Notes: generated from the sequence alone by a model not told the origin. A stretch of 64,000 bases of DNA from Rhodosorus marinus (GCA_029953675.1 JAMWBK010000001.1:1029001-1093000); one strand, 5' to 3'. Positions 20,796 through 33,174 are shown, numbered from the stretch's first letter. Numbers and translations: made by a program.

Positions 20796-23405
20796 TCACT
20801 GGGCTTTGCTAGCATAGCCTGAAGCGCCGGAAGGCGTGTAAAGGAACTAAGAACTAGGGTGGGAAGCGCACAAATCCAGGCGCCGATGGCGCGCCTCGGC
20901 AAGCATGCTCCTAGAATATCGCCACAGGGCGGCACTCAAACGCCGTAAAAGCGCCAAGTACTCAGTAGGATGCTTAGCAAAAATTTCCTCAACCACTGTA
21001 AACCCGACTTATCCACATTACCAAAGCTTTCCAGAATGAAAGGCTGGAACCGGTGGGAGTGACCCTCGGCGTAGGGCAGACTGGCCATGTTCTCAGCATA
21101 CCGTCGTTCCTTCACTCGTCGAAGAGCCGAAGCGACTGCCCCCCGGCGGCTGGCTGCAGCCGTGGGTAGCAAGTCCACGTCGGACGAGGGGAACAAAGAT
21201 GACACCGTCTGGGCGAGACTTTCTTCGTAGGGGACGACAGGCGCCTGGCCCTCCAGAACTCGCGCCGCTCGACTCAAGTCGCCCACCGCTACCAATTTTT
21301 GCACTCGAGCCGTCAGGGGCGAGACGGTTCCAGCTCCGGTCTGACGAACGGATGATTCCAGCAACGCCAAGTAGCTTTCCCGCGACACCTCGAGTTCTCC
21401 TTTCAGGAACATGGCAAGCCGATCTCGGACACGCCATTTGCGCTCCGGCGTGTGAGTTGGGGCCAGAATCAGGCGCGGTATGACCTACAGAAATTCCTAC
21501 ATGACGATGTCCCGAAGGTTACTCGCCAGGCTCGTGAAGATGAAGTCCAGGAAGGTCCCAGCACTAAGAGCTCGCCGCGAGGTAGGACGACAGGCGGAAT
21601 TCTGCCACGGAGGGGAAGCAAGTCTCCTTCCAAAGAGATCCAACGCCGGAGCCAACTTCGTAAACGCGTACGCCAAATGCCCCAGTCTCCGCCCTCCTTC
21701 ACGACATAAGACTGCAAATCCATCGGCTGCGACCTCGCAGCCGTACCCGGGGAGCTAATCGTGCTTCTCCCCCTTAGACCCGGGGGAGTCGGTCCTCGCA
21801 CTTTTCCGTCTAACCTCACCAGAGTGGTCAGCCGCCCACTCCGCGAGGCTCGCGGGATAGCTCCCTCGGGTTTGTCGGTGGAGAACGCCCCAAAGTAATA
21901 GGAGCGTTCTAGACCGACATGCCCTCATTCTGCTCCCCTTCCTCACCGCTCTCACTGGAAGTGGTGTTGGTAGCAGAGCCCTCTATTACCCCCAACCTCT
22001 GTAAATAACGCCGTGTGACTCGAGCTCAGCACAAAGCGCCTCTCCCGGTCGAAAAGGTTAGAGACGGCTGCACGCAGGTGGCGTGGCCCCGACGCGAAAC
22101 GCTCCAAAAATATAAGCTCAATGCGGTGAATGCGTAGCCAATGGATGGCTGCGGCTTTCACGTTGGTCTCGTGCTGAGGGAGTCCTGCGGTTTCTCCGGG
22201 AGACAGGCAGGTGCCCGAGAAACGGTCAAAGTCCAAGTGCAGGACGACCTGGGGATGAGACCGCAACCAGTGGGCACTCTCAGGCCATTTTTCGTTAGGC
22301 TTGGCCAGTAGGGCCTGCAGGTACGTGGCCGTTGTTCCAGTGGCGACGAAGAGAACACCCCGGCCCTCGTAGTTCGCAAAAAGGAAGTCGTCTCGGCAAC
22401 AGCCCAAGGACTCCGCAAAAGTATTGCGGAAATCACGCATGGATGGGACCTTGCCCCGTGTAGTCTGGGGCCGAACGTTGTGTACCCAAAGGAATTGCAA
22501 AGTAATCGCATCAGGTCCGCCCTGCTGCTCGCGAGGTGGCAAACATTTTTGCATAGCCGCCGTACGGGCGACTGTGGTACCCTTCCGTAAAACCGAGGCG
22601 TACGACGGGACCCCCTAAGGGCCACCACGTGTCCCCGCGTTGGGCTGGAGCAGTCCCCCACCTGTGGACTGGCCCAGCACAGGAAAGTCCGCTCCCGTTG
22701 AGGGGACGTGCAAAGCAGTAGAGATAGCTGCACCCCTCCCCGAGGAGGCACCAGTCGAGGGACCACCAACAGCGGGCTCAGCAGCCCGCGCCTGTTCGGC
22801 GACAGTCGCAGAATGACTGACCCCTTGATTTTGACTGCCTGGGGGCCGCGTGGCCACCGTGGCCACCGTGTCAGATTTTAGAGCAGGCGCCAGGAGGCTG
22901 GATTCCAGCAAACCAAGGCGTTGGGTCAGCTGGGGTAGGACGCCCTTGTCCCCCGCGGCGGTGGTTAGGCTGGTGACGGCTTACATGAGGGCTAGCACCT
23001 CCATACCAGTGGCGCCCTGCAGCTCCACCTGCGTAGAGAAGGGGCCCGAACTTAGACACACCCAGTGCCCAACCCCCAAGGACACCTCGTTGCCAGGGAG
23101 CTCCGCTCCCGAGGGAGCAGAGCGCGAGGAAACCCCTACCATCACGAGAGAATTTAGTGACGATACTTTAACCACCAATTCCTCCGCCGAAAACACACAC
23201 CACCCAACTCCACAGGAGAAAAATCCCCGTCACGACCCAACAACCACAAGGTGCAGGACCCGACTACCAACCACAAAACCCGAAAAAACGGGAGGAAAGG
23301 CAGGAGAGAGAAGCGCCTCCCACCGAAGAACCCACTTGCCACGCAAAACCACCGAAAACTAGCACCGGACACCCTGACGAGTGGTGCATCGAAGAGAGGG
23401 CCCAA
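20796..23405 (-). mobile_element. LINE-A copy A4, internally deleted, with its own 5' UTR
   Basis: Starts at the 5' UTR (about 23405, reading minus), runs through a broken ORF1 and the N-terminal part of ORF2, then jumps near 21172 from SSDVDLLP directly to the C-terminal AAASRRGAVASALRRVKERRY, deleting the RT core. It ends in a GCAAAGCCCAGT-type tail. Subfamily features include GSQNQGVSHSATVAEQARAA in ORF1. Non-coding now. Confidence 0.8.
21952..23142 (-). pseudogene. LINE-A ORF1 remnant in A4
   Basis: Begins MVGVSSRSAPSGAEL at 23142, matching the conserved ORF1 start of all copies, and meets a stop at 22981. Later frames, 22911-22615 and 22554-21952, hold the central possible RRM-like region (LQFLWVHNVRPQT, RDFRNTFAESLG, DDFLFANYEG, VVLHLDFDRF). 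Frameshifts and stops make it inactive. Confidence 0.75.
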
Positions 23406-23472
23406 ATGTATTGAATGAATGAATGGTTTAATCGGAGGCTGAAAAAAAAAAAACCCCGAGGGGAAAAAAAGA

Positions 23473-26400
23473 CTAAGCGCGGCGAAGTACTCGCGCCTCC
23501 AACATCAAAGCGGCATTCATGCGCCACAGCAGGAAACTTAAGCGGGTAAACAACGATTGAAGACGGTCAGGGCGTTCGCGAAACAACTCCCGAAGCCAGC
23601 GAGAACCAACAGAGTCCATGAACCCAAAGCACTCAATGATCAGGGGTACCAAGCGATGTGCTAGTGCCGAAGCACGAACACCAGGGGAAGACAAAGCCCC
23701 CGCGTATTTGATCTCTTTGCGGCGTCTCATGCTGGCGGCGGCAGATCCACGGCGCTCCCCCGCAGCCGGGAGATAACGACTAGCTTGAGGGTTAGGAACA
23801 GCAAGATCAACGTATGTGGTACGGCGGCTGTCGTCACAGGTGATCACCAGGTCGGCTACACGGCGTTCATCATTTTGAAAGTCCGCGACGGGTAAAGGTT
23901 TCTCACGTTCGATTTCCAGACCGGCTTGCCGGACTATAGGCCGAAGTTCCCGGTATAACAGGTTCAAGATCCGTGTATGGCGGCGGATTCGAGCACCTTT
24001 CACCGCCTGGCAACTAGCGAGCAGGTGGGCGCCCAAATCTGCGTTGTCTTCAGTCTGAGAGCAGAGAGGGCACGACGAACCCATCTCGTACGGCCAAGGG
24101 GGCTGATGTAAGCCGAGGTATAAGCGCAGTGAAGTACGCACTTCGAAATCCGACAGTGTGAGTGGCGGAAAGGCTGGTACGGTCATGAGCCACTGAGAGC
24201 TAAGAACCCCTCCAAGACTACGTAGGCGGGCGCGAGCGCGAGAAGATGAGACCATCTGCGCGAGGAGTCGGCCATATGCAGCACGGTGCAAGTCCCAAGA
24301 AAGGATATTTTGCAGCGCATCCGTGCGTGCTTGAGCTCGGCTCCCAGCGCGCTGGGAATCATCAGGAGGATCAACTGGAACTTCTTCTTCTGCGGCAACC
24401 ACTGGGTCAATCTCCCCTAGAACAGGTTCAGGCGCAGGACGAATCCCCGGGGCGGAGCCTCGAGAGCGGTCAAATACAGCTCGCCAGTCAGGAAGACGGG
24501 GTTGAACGGTTTCGGGGAGACTAGTACAGGAGTTCAGGGCGGTTTGGAGCTCCAGAAACAAGTCTTGGGCGCTTTCCGGTACGCTGGGAAGCAAGACACC
24601 CCGCGAGAGGCTCGCCATCAAATTGCGGAACTTCGAGATACCCAAGCTGCTCAAAGTGGGAAGTGCGGTTCCCCAGGCCCCAACTGCGGCTGCAGGTTGG
24701 ACCACAACACGATTGCAGAGGCCCAGTCCCCCAATCGCAATGGGAGGCCTACCTGGGCGCGCACAACATCACAGGTGGGTCGCGGCAGAGCGCTCAGCTC
24801 TTCATCGAGAAAATACCCCAGGTCACGGAAACTTTCAGCATCCGCACGAACGGCCAACCACCGGCCCCAATGAGTTGGAAGTGAGCGAAGCCAATAGGTT
24901 AACCGCTGACTGCAACAATACCGAAACAGCAACAACGAGCACTGGAGAAAGCCCGGAGGTAGCCGTCGAAGCTCTGCAACCAGCTGTCTGTGCTTACCGA
25001 GGAGCTGCAGCAACTCGCCTTCAACGAAGGACGGCGACCCGTAGGGGATGCCTAAGTGGACAAAACCATCCGGTCTCCAAATATCCTGGAACGACGCAGG
25101 TACCTGCTGCTCTTGTGCAGCTACACCTCCCCAGTAGAACGATTTGTGATGATTAACCTCCAGGTCAACCCGCGAAGCCAAGGAGCGGAGACGATCATAA
25201 GCGAGTGCTAGAGTATCAGGGGGCCCCAGGAGGCACACGTCGTCGTGGTATGCAACCGTACGAACCTGCGGGAATTCGGAGCGAAGACAAAGCAAGACGA
25301 GTTGTAGTCCACAGGCATGTAGGAAAGGGGACAAGGGATCACCCTGTTGTACCCCTGTGCGCGCCGCAAACGTGTGTGAGGAAGCGCCAAGGGTGTCATA
25401 GGTAGCCCCACGACCAAGCGGAGAATAAAGTCTACTAACAAAGGGAAAGCCTACAGGGAAGACTTCGCGCACCACGTGCATGAGAGCCGGACGAGAGACG
25501 CGGTTGAACGCATTGGTAAAATCTACAGAGAGGAGCCCAGAATCTGGGGAGTACGCCATTTCCGAACGGAGTAAAACAGACAACAACTCACAGCCACCAC
25601 GATAGCCCACGCCCTAACTGCACGTGCCCAAAGAAACGGCGGGATTCGGGAACCAGGATTTTCACTAACCATCGCGCCGCCAATTTGCGGACCACCTCAA
25701 CCAGGCCAATAGGGCGAATAGCAGGGCTCGAGGCCGTGTGGCCGGGCTTCGAAAGCAGACACAACTGCGAACGCCCGACCAAGAACCACGCACACTCACA
25801 CAGGGGATCACCATTCACAAGCGCTTCGACCACCCACGCCAACGCCTTCAAACCTTCATCACTTAAGAAACGGAGATATTCCACCCGCAGCCCCGAGGGC
25901 CCTGGGGAACGGCCCTTCGGAGCATCATGAACCAACTCACGCACCGCCTCCAGATTGACCACTAACCGCGCACTGGGATGTGGCGCGGCGCGGTACTCTT
26001 CCAACACTGATTCAAACGAGGAGTCCCAAGGGGAGCCTTCCGAGGGAAAGAGCAAACGGAGCGGTGAAGAAAGATCATCGGAGTATGGAACCACAGGTTG
26101 CCGCTGCTGGAGGATCCCGGCTGCCCGCCGCAGATCACCGCCTGCCACCGCGTGACGCGCCCGATTCTGTCGAGAAGACCTAAAAGCTGAGGAAGCACTA
26201 GGAGAAAAGGAAGAGAGAGAAGCGAAATAAAGACGTTCGAGGTCCTCAAAGTCGCCGGAAAGGAACATTTGCAGTTTTCGGCGAGGGTGGACCCGGCGAG
26301 GATGTGGGTTGAGGGGGACGGTAGAGGAGGTGAGCACGAGGCGGGGAAAAAAGAACAAGAGTTCCCAGCGAAGAGAGCAGTGAGGGTTCGCGGCGACCTG

Positions 26401-26616
26401 CTGCCAGAGAAAATCCAACACCAATCCTAGGGGCTTATGAAGTCGACGAGGGAGCCGTACGGCCGTGCTCTGACGACAAAGGGGAAGGGAACCGGCCGGG
26501 TAGGAGGCGATAAGGTGCGAAAACCACGAGAGAACACGCTCATGCCAGGCTGAGCGGTCACTGGTAAACAGGGGTAACCGGGACGACACGCACGCGGAGG
26601 AGGAAGACTCAGACAT
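23473..26616 (-). pseudogene. LINE-B ORF2 (RT + restriction-like endonuclease), two frameshifts
   Basis: Begins MSESSSSACVSS at 26616, overlapping the ORF1 stop by 8 nt. An extra C near 25613 and a missing C in a C-run near 24730 break the frame, compared with the open copy at 52300-55269. Domains in order: N-terminal region with LQMFLSGDFEDLERLYFAS; RT with KGRSPGPSGLR, VDFTNAFNRV, GVQQGDPLSPFL and YHDD; a CX2CX11HX4C finger; an endonuclease-like RRVADL...YVDLAV. No apurinic endonuclease domain is present. Confidence 0.85.
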
Positions 26617-27904
26617 CGGGCCTCCCCTCAGTCGGGAAGGCAGATCGAATATCCGGAGGAGGTGCCTCGGAGGGAGGCTCAGGAGCCGCACGACGCTTAC
26701 GTGGAGGGCGCACGAAGGAACTAAAAGACCTGAAGAAAGTAGACACAGGGTTTTCAGCAGCGGAGTCTTGACTGAGGGTGTCCAGAGCCAGCGGATTGGG
26801 AGAGGCCGATGGTGCTTCTGCCATGTCGGTGTCACGAGCCTCGGAGACAGGGCGAGGGGAGGAAGGGTGCTCAAGAGTCGGCGGCAGAAGGTCAAACGCA
26901 GGGTGGGCTTCCAGCAGGGTGGCCTCAGTGGAGAGGAAGGCCTCTAGCGCGGTGCGGAGGACCCCGCGAGGAGGAAAACGCGCGAAGAGGCTCGCCTGTA
27001 TGCGCGAGAGCCGCGCCGCATGAGTGTGTAGCGCGACAACCGAAGCCTGCGAGGCATCCAGGTTTTGCAAGGCCGACGGAGGAACCCAGCCGGCGTCAAA
27101 ACGATCGAACTCGACAAACAAAGAGACATGAGGACGAGTCAGTATCATGTTGGCCAGAGCAGAGCGCTGGGGCGCGGGGGTGGTTACAAGCGATTGAAGG
27201 AACTGGTAAGCCGAGTCAGTAACAAGAAAACAGGCATGAGGGCCCGTGAAGTCCACATATAGGAATTCAGACGGGGCGACCCCAAGGGAGGAAGCCATGG
27301 TGTCGCGAAAATCGCGGTAGTGGACGGGCGCGCGGCCCCGACCACGAGAGGGGGTCTGGGGACGCACGTTCGTCATCCAAACAAAGTGGAACGGAGATAG
27401 TTGGCGAGAAGAGTCAATAGGGATGTGTTGTGGCATCATACGCACCATTGCCGTCGTGCGTTGTTCAGAAGAGCCCCTGCGTAGGACCCGCGAATAGGTC
27501 GCACGTGGGGCACTGGAGGGAGCAGGATTCGGGCCCGACGCGGGCCCAGGAGGCGTCTGTCCTTGAATAGGGGTAGGCCAGTCGGAATCAGGAATGACCG
27601 GAGCGGAGCGCTCGGGTCGGGTGGAGGCAGGCCCCGCTGTACCGTGCGGATCCGCGGGGACGGGCACCGGGGGGTATGGGTCAGGCGCGGAGGCGGAGAA
27701 GCGCTCCAAATAGGCGATCAGCAGGGGCAGGCGGTGTTCCTGGGAAGCAGTCACAAGAACCGTCAGTTTCGAGCAGATCCCATGGGCTAACTCGTCAGCG
27801 CAGTCCGTGAGGGTGGCCGCGGTACTAAACCCGCCCACGCTGAGCTCCACGCGCGCTGAGAGAACGGCTCCGTCCGCCGGAATGGGTGGGGAAACCCCAC
27901 CCAT
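26609..27904 (-). CDS. LINE-B ORF1 protein (RRM-like, proposed)
   Basis: 431 residues. The start at 27904 (MGGVSPPIPADG) is chosen because LINE-A ORF1s begin with the same M-V/G-G-I/V-S-P pattern; the longer frame upstream is 5' UTR. After a Pro-rich linker comes the conserved YSRVLRRGSS...AMVRMMP, then FHFVWMTNVRPQT, YRDFRDTMASSLG, EFLYVDFTG, ACFLVT and VSLFVEFDRF. That order fits beta-alpha-beta-beta-alpha-beta, an RRM-like fold as in many LINE ORF1 proteins that coat element RNA. The fold is my inference. Its TGA overlaps the ORF2 ATG within ATGTCTGA. Confidence 0.7.
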   Translation of the reverse strand: MGGVSPPIPADGAVLSARVELSVGGFSTAATLTDCADELAHGICSKLTVLVTASQEHRLPLLIAYLERFSASAPDPYPPVPVPADPHGTAGPASTRPERSAPVIPDSDWPTPIQGQTPPGPASGPNPAPSSAPRATYSRVLRRGSSEQRTTAMVRMMPQHIPIDSSRQLSPFHFVWMTNVRPQTPSRGRGRAPVHYRDFRDTMASSLGVAPSEFLYVDFTGPHACFLVTDSAYQFLQSLVTTPAPQRSALANMILTRPHVSLFVEFDRFDAGWVPPSALQNLDASQASVVALHTHAARLSRIQASLFARFPPRGVLRTALEAFLSTEATLLEAHPAFDLLPPTLEHPSSPRPVSEARDTDMAEAPSASPNPLALDTLSQDSAAENPVSTFFRSFSSFVRPPRKRRAAPEPPSEAPPPDIRSAFPTEGRPDV

Positions 27905-28189
27905 AACGATTGGAAGGTGTGAAAAACCGATTCCCCCACGAAACCCCCAAAAAGAGAACTTGTTCCCAACGTTTGCAACCAAAGAAAAACCACCACGACC
28001 TCCAAGGGGCGCTAGCAACCCCCAGCACGCACCACACCACTAGAAGATGCGGGGGAAAGGCTGCAGAAAGAAGCGCCTCCCACCGAAGAACACAATTGCG
28101 ACTCAAAACCACCAAAAGCCAGCACCATACACCCTCACGAAACCAAAAACTGCTTCTTTGTGATTAGTGCTTTCCACTTTCCATGTATT

Positions 28190-28250
28190 AGCGCCTTAGC
28201 AGCAATCCACGCTCCCCAATGCGGTGGAGGGCTTCCGCAGCCAATAGTTG
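28190..28250 (-). mobile_element. LINE-A ORF2 scrap
   Basis: Minus-strand AACTATTGGCTGCGG...TGGATTGCTGCTAAGGC matches the NYWLRSLPPAWGSWIAAKA region of ORF2. It is joined directly to the tail of the next copy at 28250. Confidence 0.65.
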
Positions 28251-29035
28251 GACTTTACTGGACTTTACTGTACTTTACTGGACTGGACTTTACTAGCAAT
28301 AGCCTGAAGCGCTACGCAAGGCGTGAAGATGAACTAATAACTAGGGAGGGAAGCATGCAACCCCAGGCGCCGATGGCGCGCCTCGGAAAGCATGTCGCTG
28401 GAATATCGCCAAAGGGAGACACTTAAACGCCTCAAGAGCGCCAAATATTCAGTAGGATGCTCAGCAAAACATTTCCGCAACCACTCTAAACCCGACTTAT
28501 CCACGTGACCAAAGCTTTCCACAATGAATGGCTGGAACCGGTGAGAGCGACCCTCAGCGCAAGGCAGACTGGCCATGCTCTCAGCATACCGTCGTTCCTT
28601 AACTCTTCGAAGGGCTGAAGCCGCGGCCCCCCGGCGGCGGGCGGCTGCGGTGAGGTGGGCGCTGGCCACGGGGCAGGTAATCGCAAGGTCCACATATGTT
28701 GAGCGTCTGGCAGCAGCGTCGGAGACGAGGAGATCGGCTATACAACGGGACGGTGCAGAGTCCGAGATTGATCTGGGCAGTTCCGACTCAACCTCAACCG
28801 TATGCCCTATCCGAGTCAAAAATTCGCTGAGGATGTACTTGAGGCGAGTGTGACGCCTCGTACGGAGACCTCGCAACAGTCCGCAGGAACCCAGGAAGTG
28901 GTAGCCACAAGCGTCAATCCGGCTCTCACATCCCTGACAGAAAGACGGCCGATTAGAGTGCCACGGAGCCTGTGGCAAACCGAGATAGATCCGTGCGGCA
29001 GAACGGAACTGGAAAGCATCGAGACGATGACACTT
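28250..29035 (-). mobile_element. LINE-A fragment, last ~240 codons of ORF2 and tail
   Basis: Minus-strand, 5'-truncated at HRLDAFQFRSAARIYLG. Finger and endonuclease are in one open frame, 29182-28334. The tail at 28250-28295 has four to five decamer units, one variant. Confidence 0.85.
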
Positions 29036-29270
29036 TACTAGCATAGGGACTTTACTAGCATAGCTTGAAGCGCTACGCAAGGCGTGAAGATGAACAATAA
29101 CTAGGGAGGGAAGCATGCAACCCCAGGCGCCGATGGCGCGCCTCGGAAAGCATGTCGCTGGAATATCGCCAAAGGGAGACACTTAAACGCCTCAAGAGCG
29201 CCAAATATTCAGTAGGATGCCAATAGTTGAGCCGGGGACCCGCACAAAATAGGGAAATCAGGCACGCCGA
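29036..29270 (-). mobile_element. Short LINE-A 3' fragments in series
   Basis: 29041-29220 carries the 3' terminus of LINE-A next to two partial tails (CTTTACTAGCATAG twice). 29221-29270 is a separate ORF2 scrap reading QSACLISLFCAGPRLNYW on the minus strand. Confidence 0.7.
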
Positions 29271-29500
29271 TTGCCTTTCATTGTGGAAACTTTTGGGCAT
29301 CTGGAAAAGTCAAGCCTGTATTGGCTACAGAAGTGGTTTAACGAACATCTCGAAGAATATCTGGTGCTTTACCGCCGTTTAAGTATCGCACTCTGGCGGT
29401 GTTCTAGCAACCTGCTCGCCGAGCGCGCCACCGTCGCCAGGGTTTACATGCTGTTCTTCCTAGCCCCTAGTTTCCGTTTAAGTTTGGCGTATAGACCACC
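29271..29500 (+). mobile_element. LINE-A 3' fragment, plus strand, diverged subfamily
   Basis: Reads PFIVETFGHLEKSSLYWLQK...ALWRCSSNLLAE, a diverged ORF2 C-terminus. It faces the minus-strand copy that begins at about 29505. Confidence 0.65.
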
Positions 29501-29504
29501 ACCA

Positions 29505-30181
29505 CCCCAGCATACCATCAGGAAGGCGCTCAATGGCATCTGTGAGCTGAACGTGCCGGGTTAAAACTCGTTCGCAGGAGGATTGCACGAAGTTATCACT
29601 CCCCATCCCAATACCATGATGCACCAGACCCTCAGGTTGGCAAAAGTGCCTGAGAGCGTCTGGCAGATTGCCCGGAGGGGCTTCGCTGGGTGGGAGATAA
29701 CAAAACTTCTCGGGCTCGACTATCAACACCACGTCGCTTGCAATAGCTTGGATCCTGGTCAACCCCCGATCTAAATCCGTGGGGCTGCCCATCAACGTCA
29801 CATACGTATCTGTGCATATCATTCACAGATATGTAGCTCCTCCATCTCGGTCGCGAGTTGCAACAGAGCGAGCTGCAAGGCACAGACGTGAAGAACTGGC
29901 CCACAAGGATCCCCTTGTTGTACCCTGCGTGTACTTCGAAAACCTCACGGCCCCTTAGACATGTAGGGTGAGGCCTCCTCCCCCGTAGATCCCAGCTAAA
30001 AAAGGCAAAGGCCTCAGGAAAAACCCTTCGAACCACCTCCAGTGCGTGCGTCCGGGATACACTGTTGAAAGCGTTCGGGAAATCAACAACCAAGATGCCC
30101 CAGGCCGGCTTAGTGGCTCGCTCGAGCTCGATCGCACGGGTAATCAGTTCGAATCCCCTAGAAAACCCCATTCCCACTGGC
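29505..30181 (-). mobile_element. LINE-A RT-core fragment A10
   Basis: Covers VGMGFSRGFELITRAIELERA, VVDFPNAFNSVSR and ERLPDGML in two frames (30192-29632 and 29822-29478). The catalytic DD region is damaged (MICTDTYVTLMG). The 3' part of the element is missing. Confidence 0.75.
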
Positions 30182-31862
30182 TTTATTAGCATAGCCTACA
30201 GCGCTACGCAAACCGTTAAAAGGAACTGAGAACTAGGTAGGGAAGCGTTCAAACCCAGGCGCCGATGGCGCGCCTCGGCAAGCATGCTGCTCGAATATCG
30301 CCACAGAGAGACACTTAAGAGCCGCAAGAGTTCCAAGTATTCAACAGGATGCTCAGTGAAACATTTCCGCAACCACTCCAAACCCGACTTCTCCGCGTGA
30401 CCAAAGCTTTCCACAATGAAAGGTTGGAACCGGTGGGAGCGACCCTCAGCGCGAGGCAGGCTGGCCATACTTGGAGAGGCAAAAAGCTGTAACACGCTGG
30501 TGTAGTCGCTGGCATAGACACATCCCCGCTAACTTCCGGATGCTCTCAATCCTTTCGATGGGCCGCAGATGCGGATGCTCAGGCGAATGATCGGCTTTCG
30601 CAATCAAGCAAAGCTGCGCCCGCGTAAGTGTGCCCACCGGGTGGACGCGTGTACAGTTCCCTACAAAGCAATTTAGAATCTGCACCAATTCGCGTCGGCC
30701 GGTCTCGCTCAAAGCCTGCAATATTTCCGTGCGAAGGTCTGAAGACCCAAGGGAACGTTCGCGGCGGGAGATACGGAGAAGTTCCTGCAAATCGGACTGG
30801 CGAAGCGTCATATCTATGCGAAGGCGGGCCAACCCCGGTCGCAAAATTAGGCTGGAGCTGAAAATCGGACGACGGAAATAAGGCGGATACCGGTTCCGCA
30901 AGCCTGTCATCTTAGGGGAGGACAGGCGCCAGTCCCTCCCAAAATCCGTGCCGCTCACACTCAAATCGCCAACCTTTTGTACCCGAGCCGTCACTTGCGA
31001 GGCACCCGTGCACTGGAGCGCGCACACCGAGGCTTCGAGCGAAGTTATGTAAATACTTTTCAAAACCCCAAAATTCCCCTCGCGGGAACCTTGCGAGCCG
31101 GGCCCGGACATGCCAGCTACGCGCTGATGTGCGAGCTGAGGCCAGGATCAAACGCGGCATTATCCCGAGGAATTCCCACATAATCACATCCGCAGATTGC
31201 GGGCCAAACCCGCAAATATGAAGTCCCAAATACACCCAGCCTGTAAGAGCTCCATGCTTGGCAGTAATACCGGAGGAATCCGGCCCCTCAGAGGCAGTGA
31301 GCCCCCAAACGAAGAAACCCACCTCCGATGCCAACTCCGAAACTGCGTTCTCCAAACACCAAAGTCCCCTCCCACCTGCTCAACGTGACCCTTTAAGTCC
31401 AGGGACTGCGGTATTGCAGCCGTACCAGTGGAGCGAATGATCCTTCTCCCCTTTAGACCCGGGGGATTCGGTCCTTACTCGCTTGCCTGGTAGTCGCACT
31501 AAGATAATGGCTCTTCCACTGCGCGAGGCGCGCCTGCGGGTGCCCGGAGGGATCCAAGAGGGTCGCTGGAGTATCCTCCACCGACATTCCATCCAGCTCC
31601 CGTTCATTACCCCCCTCCGCGGAGGTAATGGTGGCGCTTGAACCCTCAAGCACGTCCATGCGATAAATCCCCGTTGAAGCGCGACTGCAGAACCAACCGC
31701 CGCTCTAGATCAAAGAAAATCGACACTGCTTCACGGAGATGGCGCGGACCGGACCGAAATCGCGCAAACAGGAGCCTCTCAATGCGGTGAATGCGGAACC
31801 AATGGATTGCAGCCTTCACACTGCACTCCCTCTCAGAAAATTCGGCAATCTGTCGCGGTGCC
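30182..31862 (-). mobile_element. LINE-A copy A9, 5'-truncated and internally deleted
   Basis: Contains the ORF1 end, the ORF2 N-terminus (31355-30912, 31111-30446) and, after a deletion of most of RT near 30478, the C-terminal MASLPRAEGRSHRFQPFIVE. It ends with an AATAAAGCCAGT tail. It meets a plus-strand copy head-to-head at about 31862. Confidence 0.75.
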
Positions 31863-33174
31863 TACCTTTACGATTAGGCGGATTTGGAGTGGCCGCCTAT
31901 GGACTCGTATGCTCGGCAGTGGCGGTCGCCTCCTGGGCTACCGCGCTTCGCACCTTGGTGAATTTTCGGATGCGAAGTGCTTGCCTTTTGGCTAGAGCAC
32001 TGACTAGCGAAGACCCCGTGACCCTTCCGCCGCCGCTTTTGAGTATCTATGATGCTCTGCAACAGGCGTTCAGCAAGTGCAACGCCGTGCCGGACGAGAG
32101 CCGATCCATATTTCGTTCGTGGAAGGAGCTGTTATAGGGACGAACTGAGGCGCTCGAGGACTCTCCCATCGACAGAGTACTCGCCGACGAGGGGGAAGCT
32201 AGCCCCGGGTCACCGGTTGCCGATTACCCGGGTCTGAGCCGATTGTGGAGCTCACTCACTGATGTGATACAACATAGCCTCACTTGGGGCGAACACAGTG
32301 CCGTTCACGCAATATTGCTCAACTCTCCACTCCCCCGCCTACCACCGCCGCTCGCCTCCTTGGCATGGGAGGCCATCTTTCACATTTGTGGTTAACGACC
32401 CTGCCGTCATCACTGGGTCACCGTCTGGATGCCTTCCAGTTTCGCTCTACCGCACGGATTTACCTGGGTTTGCCACAAGCTCCGTGGCATTCTAATCGCC
32501 CGTCTTTCTGTCAGGGATGTGAGACTCGGATCGATGCTTGTGGTTACCGTTTCTTAGGTTCATGCGGACTGTTGAGAGGTCTTCGTACGAGGCGTCACAC
32601 TCGCTTGAAGTACATTCTCAGCGAATGTCTGACTCGGGTAGGGCATACGGTTGAGGTGGAATCGGAACTACCCAGATCGGTCTCGGATAGGGCACCGCCC
32701 CGCTGTATCACAGATCTCCTCGTCTCCGATGCTGCCGCCAGACGCTCAGCATGTTCACCCCTCGACTACATGCCCTGTGGCAAGCGCCCTTCTCACGGCT
32801 GCCCGCCGCCGCCGGGGAGCAGCTGCTTCGGCCCTTCGCCGCGTGAAGGAACGACGGTATGCTGAGAGCATGGCCAGCCTGCCTCGCGCTGAGGGTCGCT
32901 CCCACCCGGTTCCAACCTTTCATTGTGGAAAGCTTTGGTCACGTGGAGAAGTCGGGTTTGGAGTGGTTGCGGAAATGTTTCACTGAGCATCCTGTTGAAT
33001 ACTTGGAACTTTTGCGGCGCTTAAGTGTCTCTCTGTGGCGATATTCGAGCGGCATGCTTGCCGAGGCGCGCCATCGGCGCCTGGGTTTGCACGCTTCCCT
33101 ACCTAGTTTTTAGTTCCATGTAACGGTTTGCGTAGCGCTTTAGGCTATGCTAATAAAGCCAGCCAATAAAGTCA
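31863..33174 (+). mobile_element. LINE-A copy A5, 5'-truncated, plus strand
   Basis: The last roughly 430 codons of ORF2 with several frame breaks (31863-32137, 32284-32760, 32780 onward), including the finger CQGCETRIDACGYRFLGSC and endonuclease CITDLLVSDAAARRS. The tail, AATAAAGCCAGCCAATAAAG at 33151-33170, leads straight into the 5' end of the next copy. Confidence 0.8.

Larger units (their letters stand above)
23413..28182 (-). mobile_element. LINE-B copy B1, full length, flanked by a 7-bp duplication
   Basis: 4.77 kb non-LTR retrotransposon on the minus strand. ATGTATT occurs directly outside both ends (23406-23412 and 28183-28189), fitting a target-site duplication. Order: 5' UTR, ORF1, overlapping ORF2, then a 3' UTR with T-run/CCCCTCGGGG/T-run, CAGCCTCCGATTAAACC and an ATTC-repeat tail. 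ORF2 has two frameshifts, so this copy is probably not autonomous. Confidence 0.85.
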
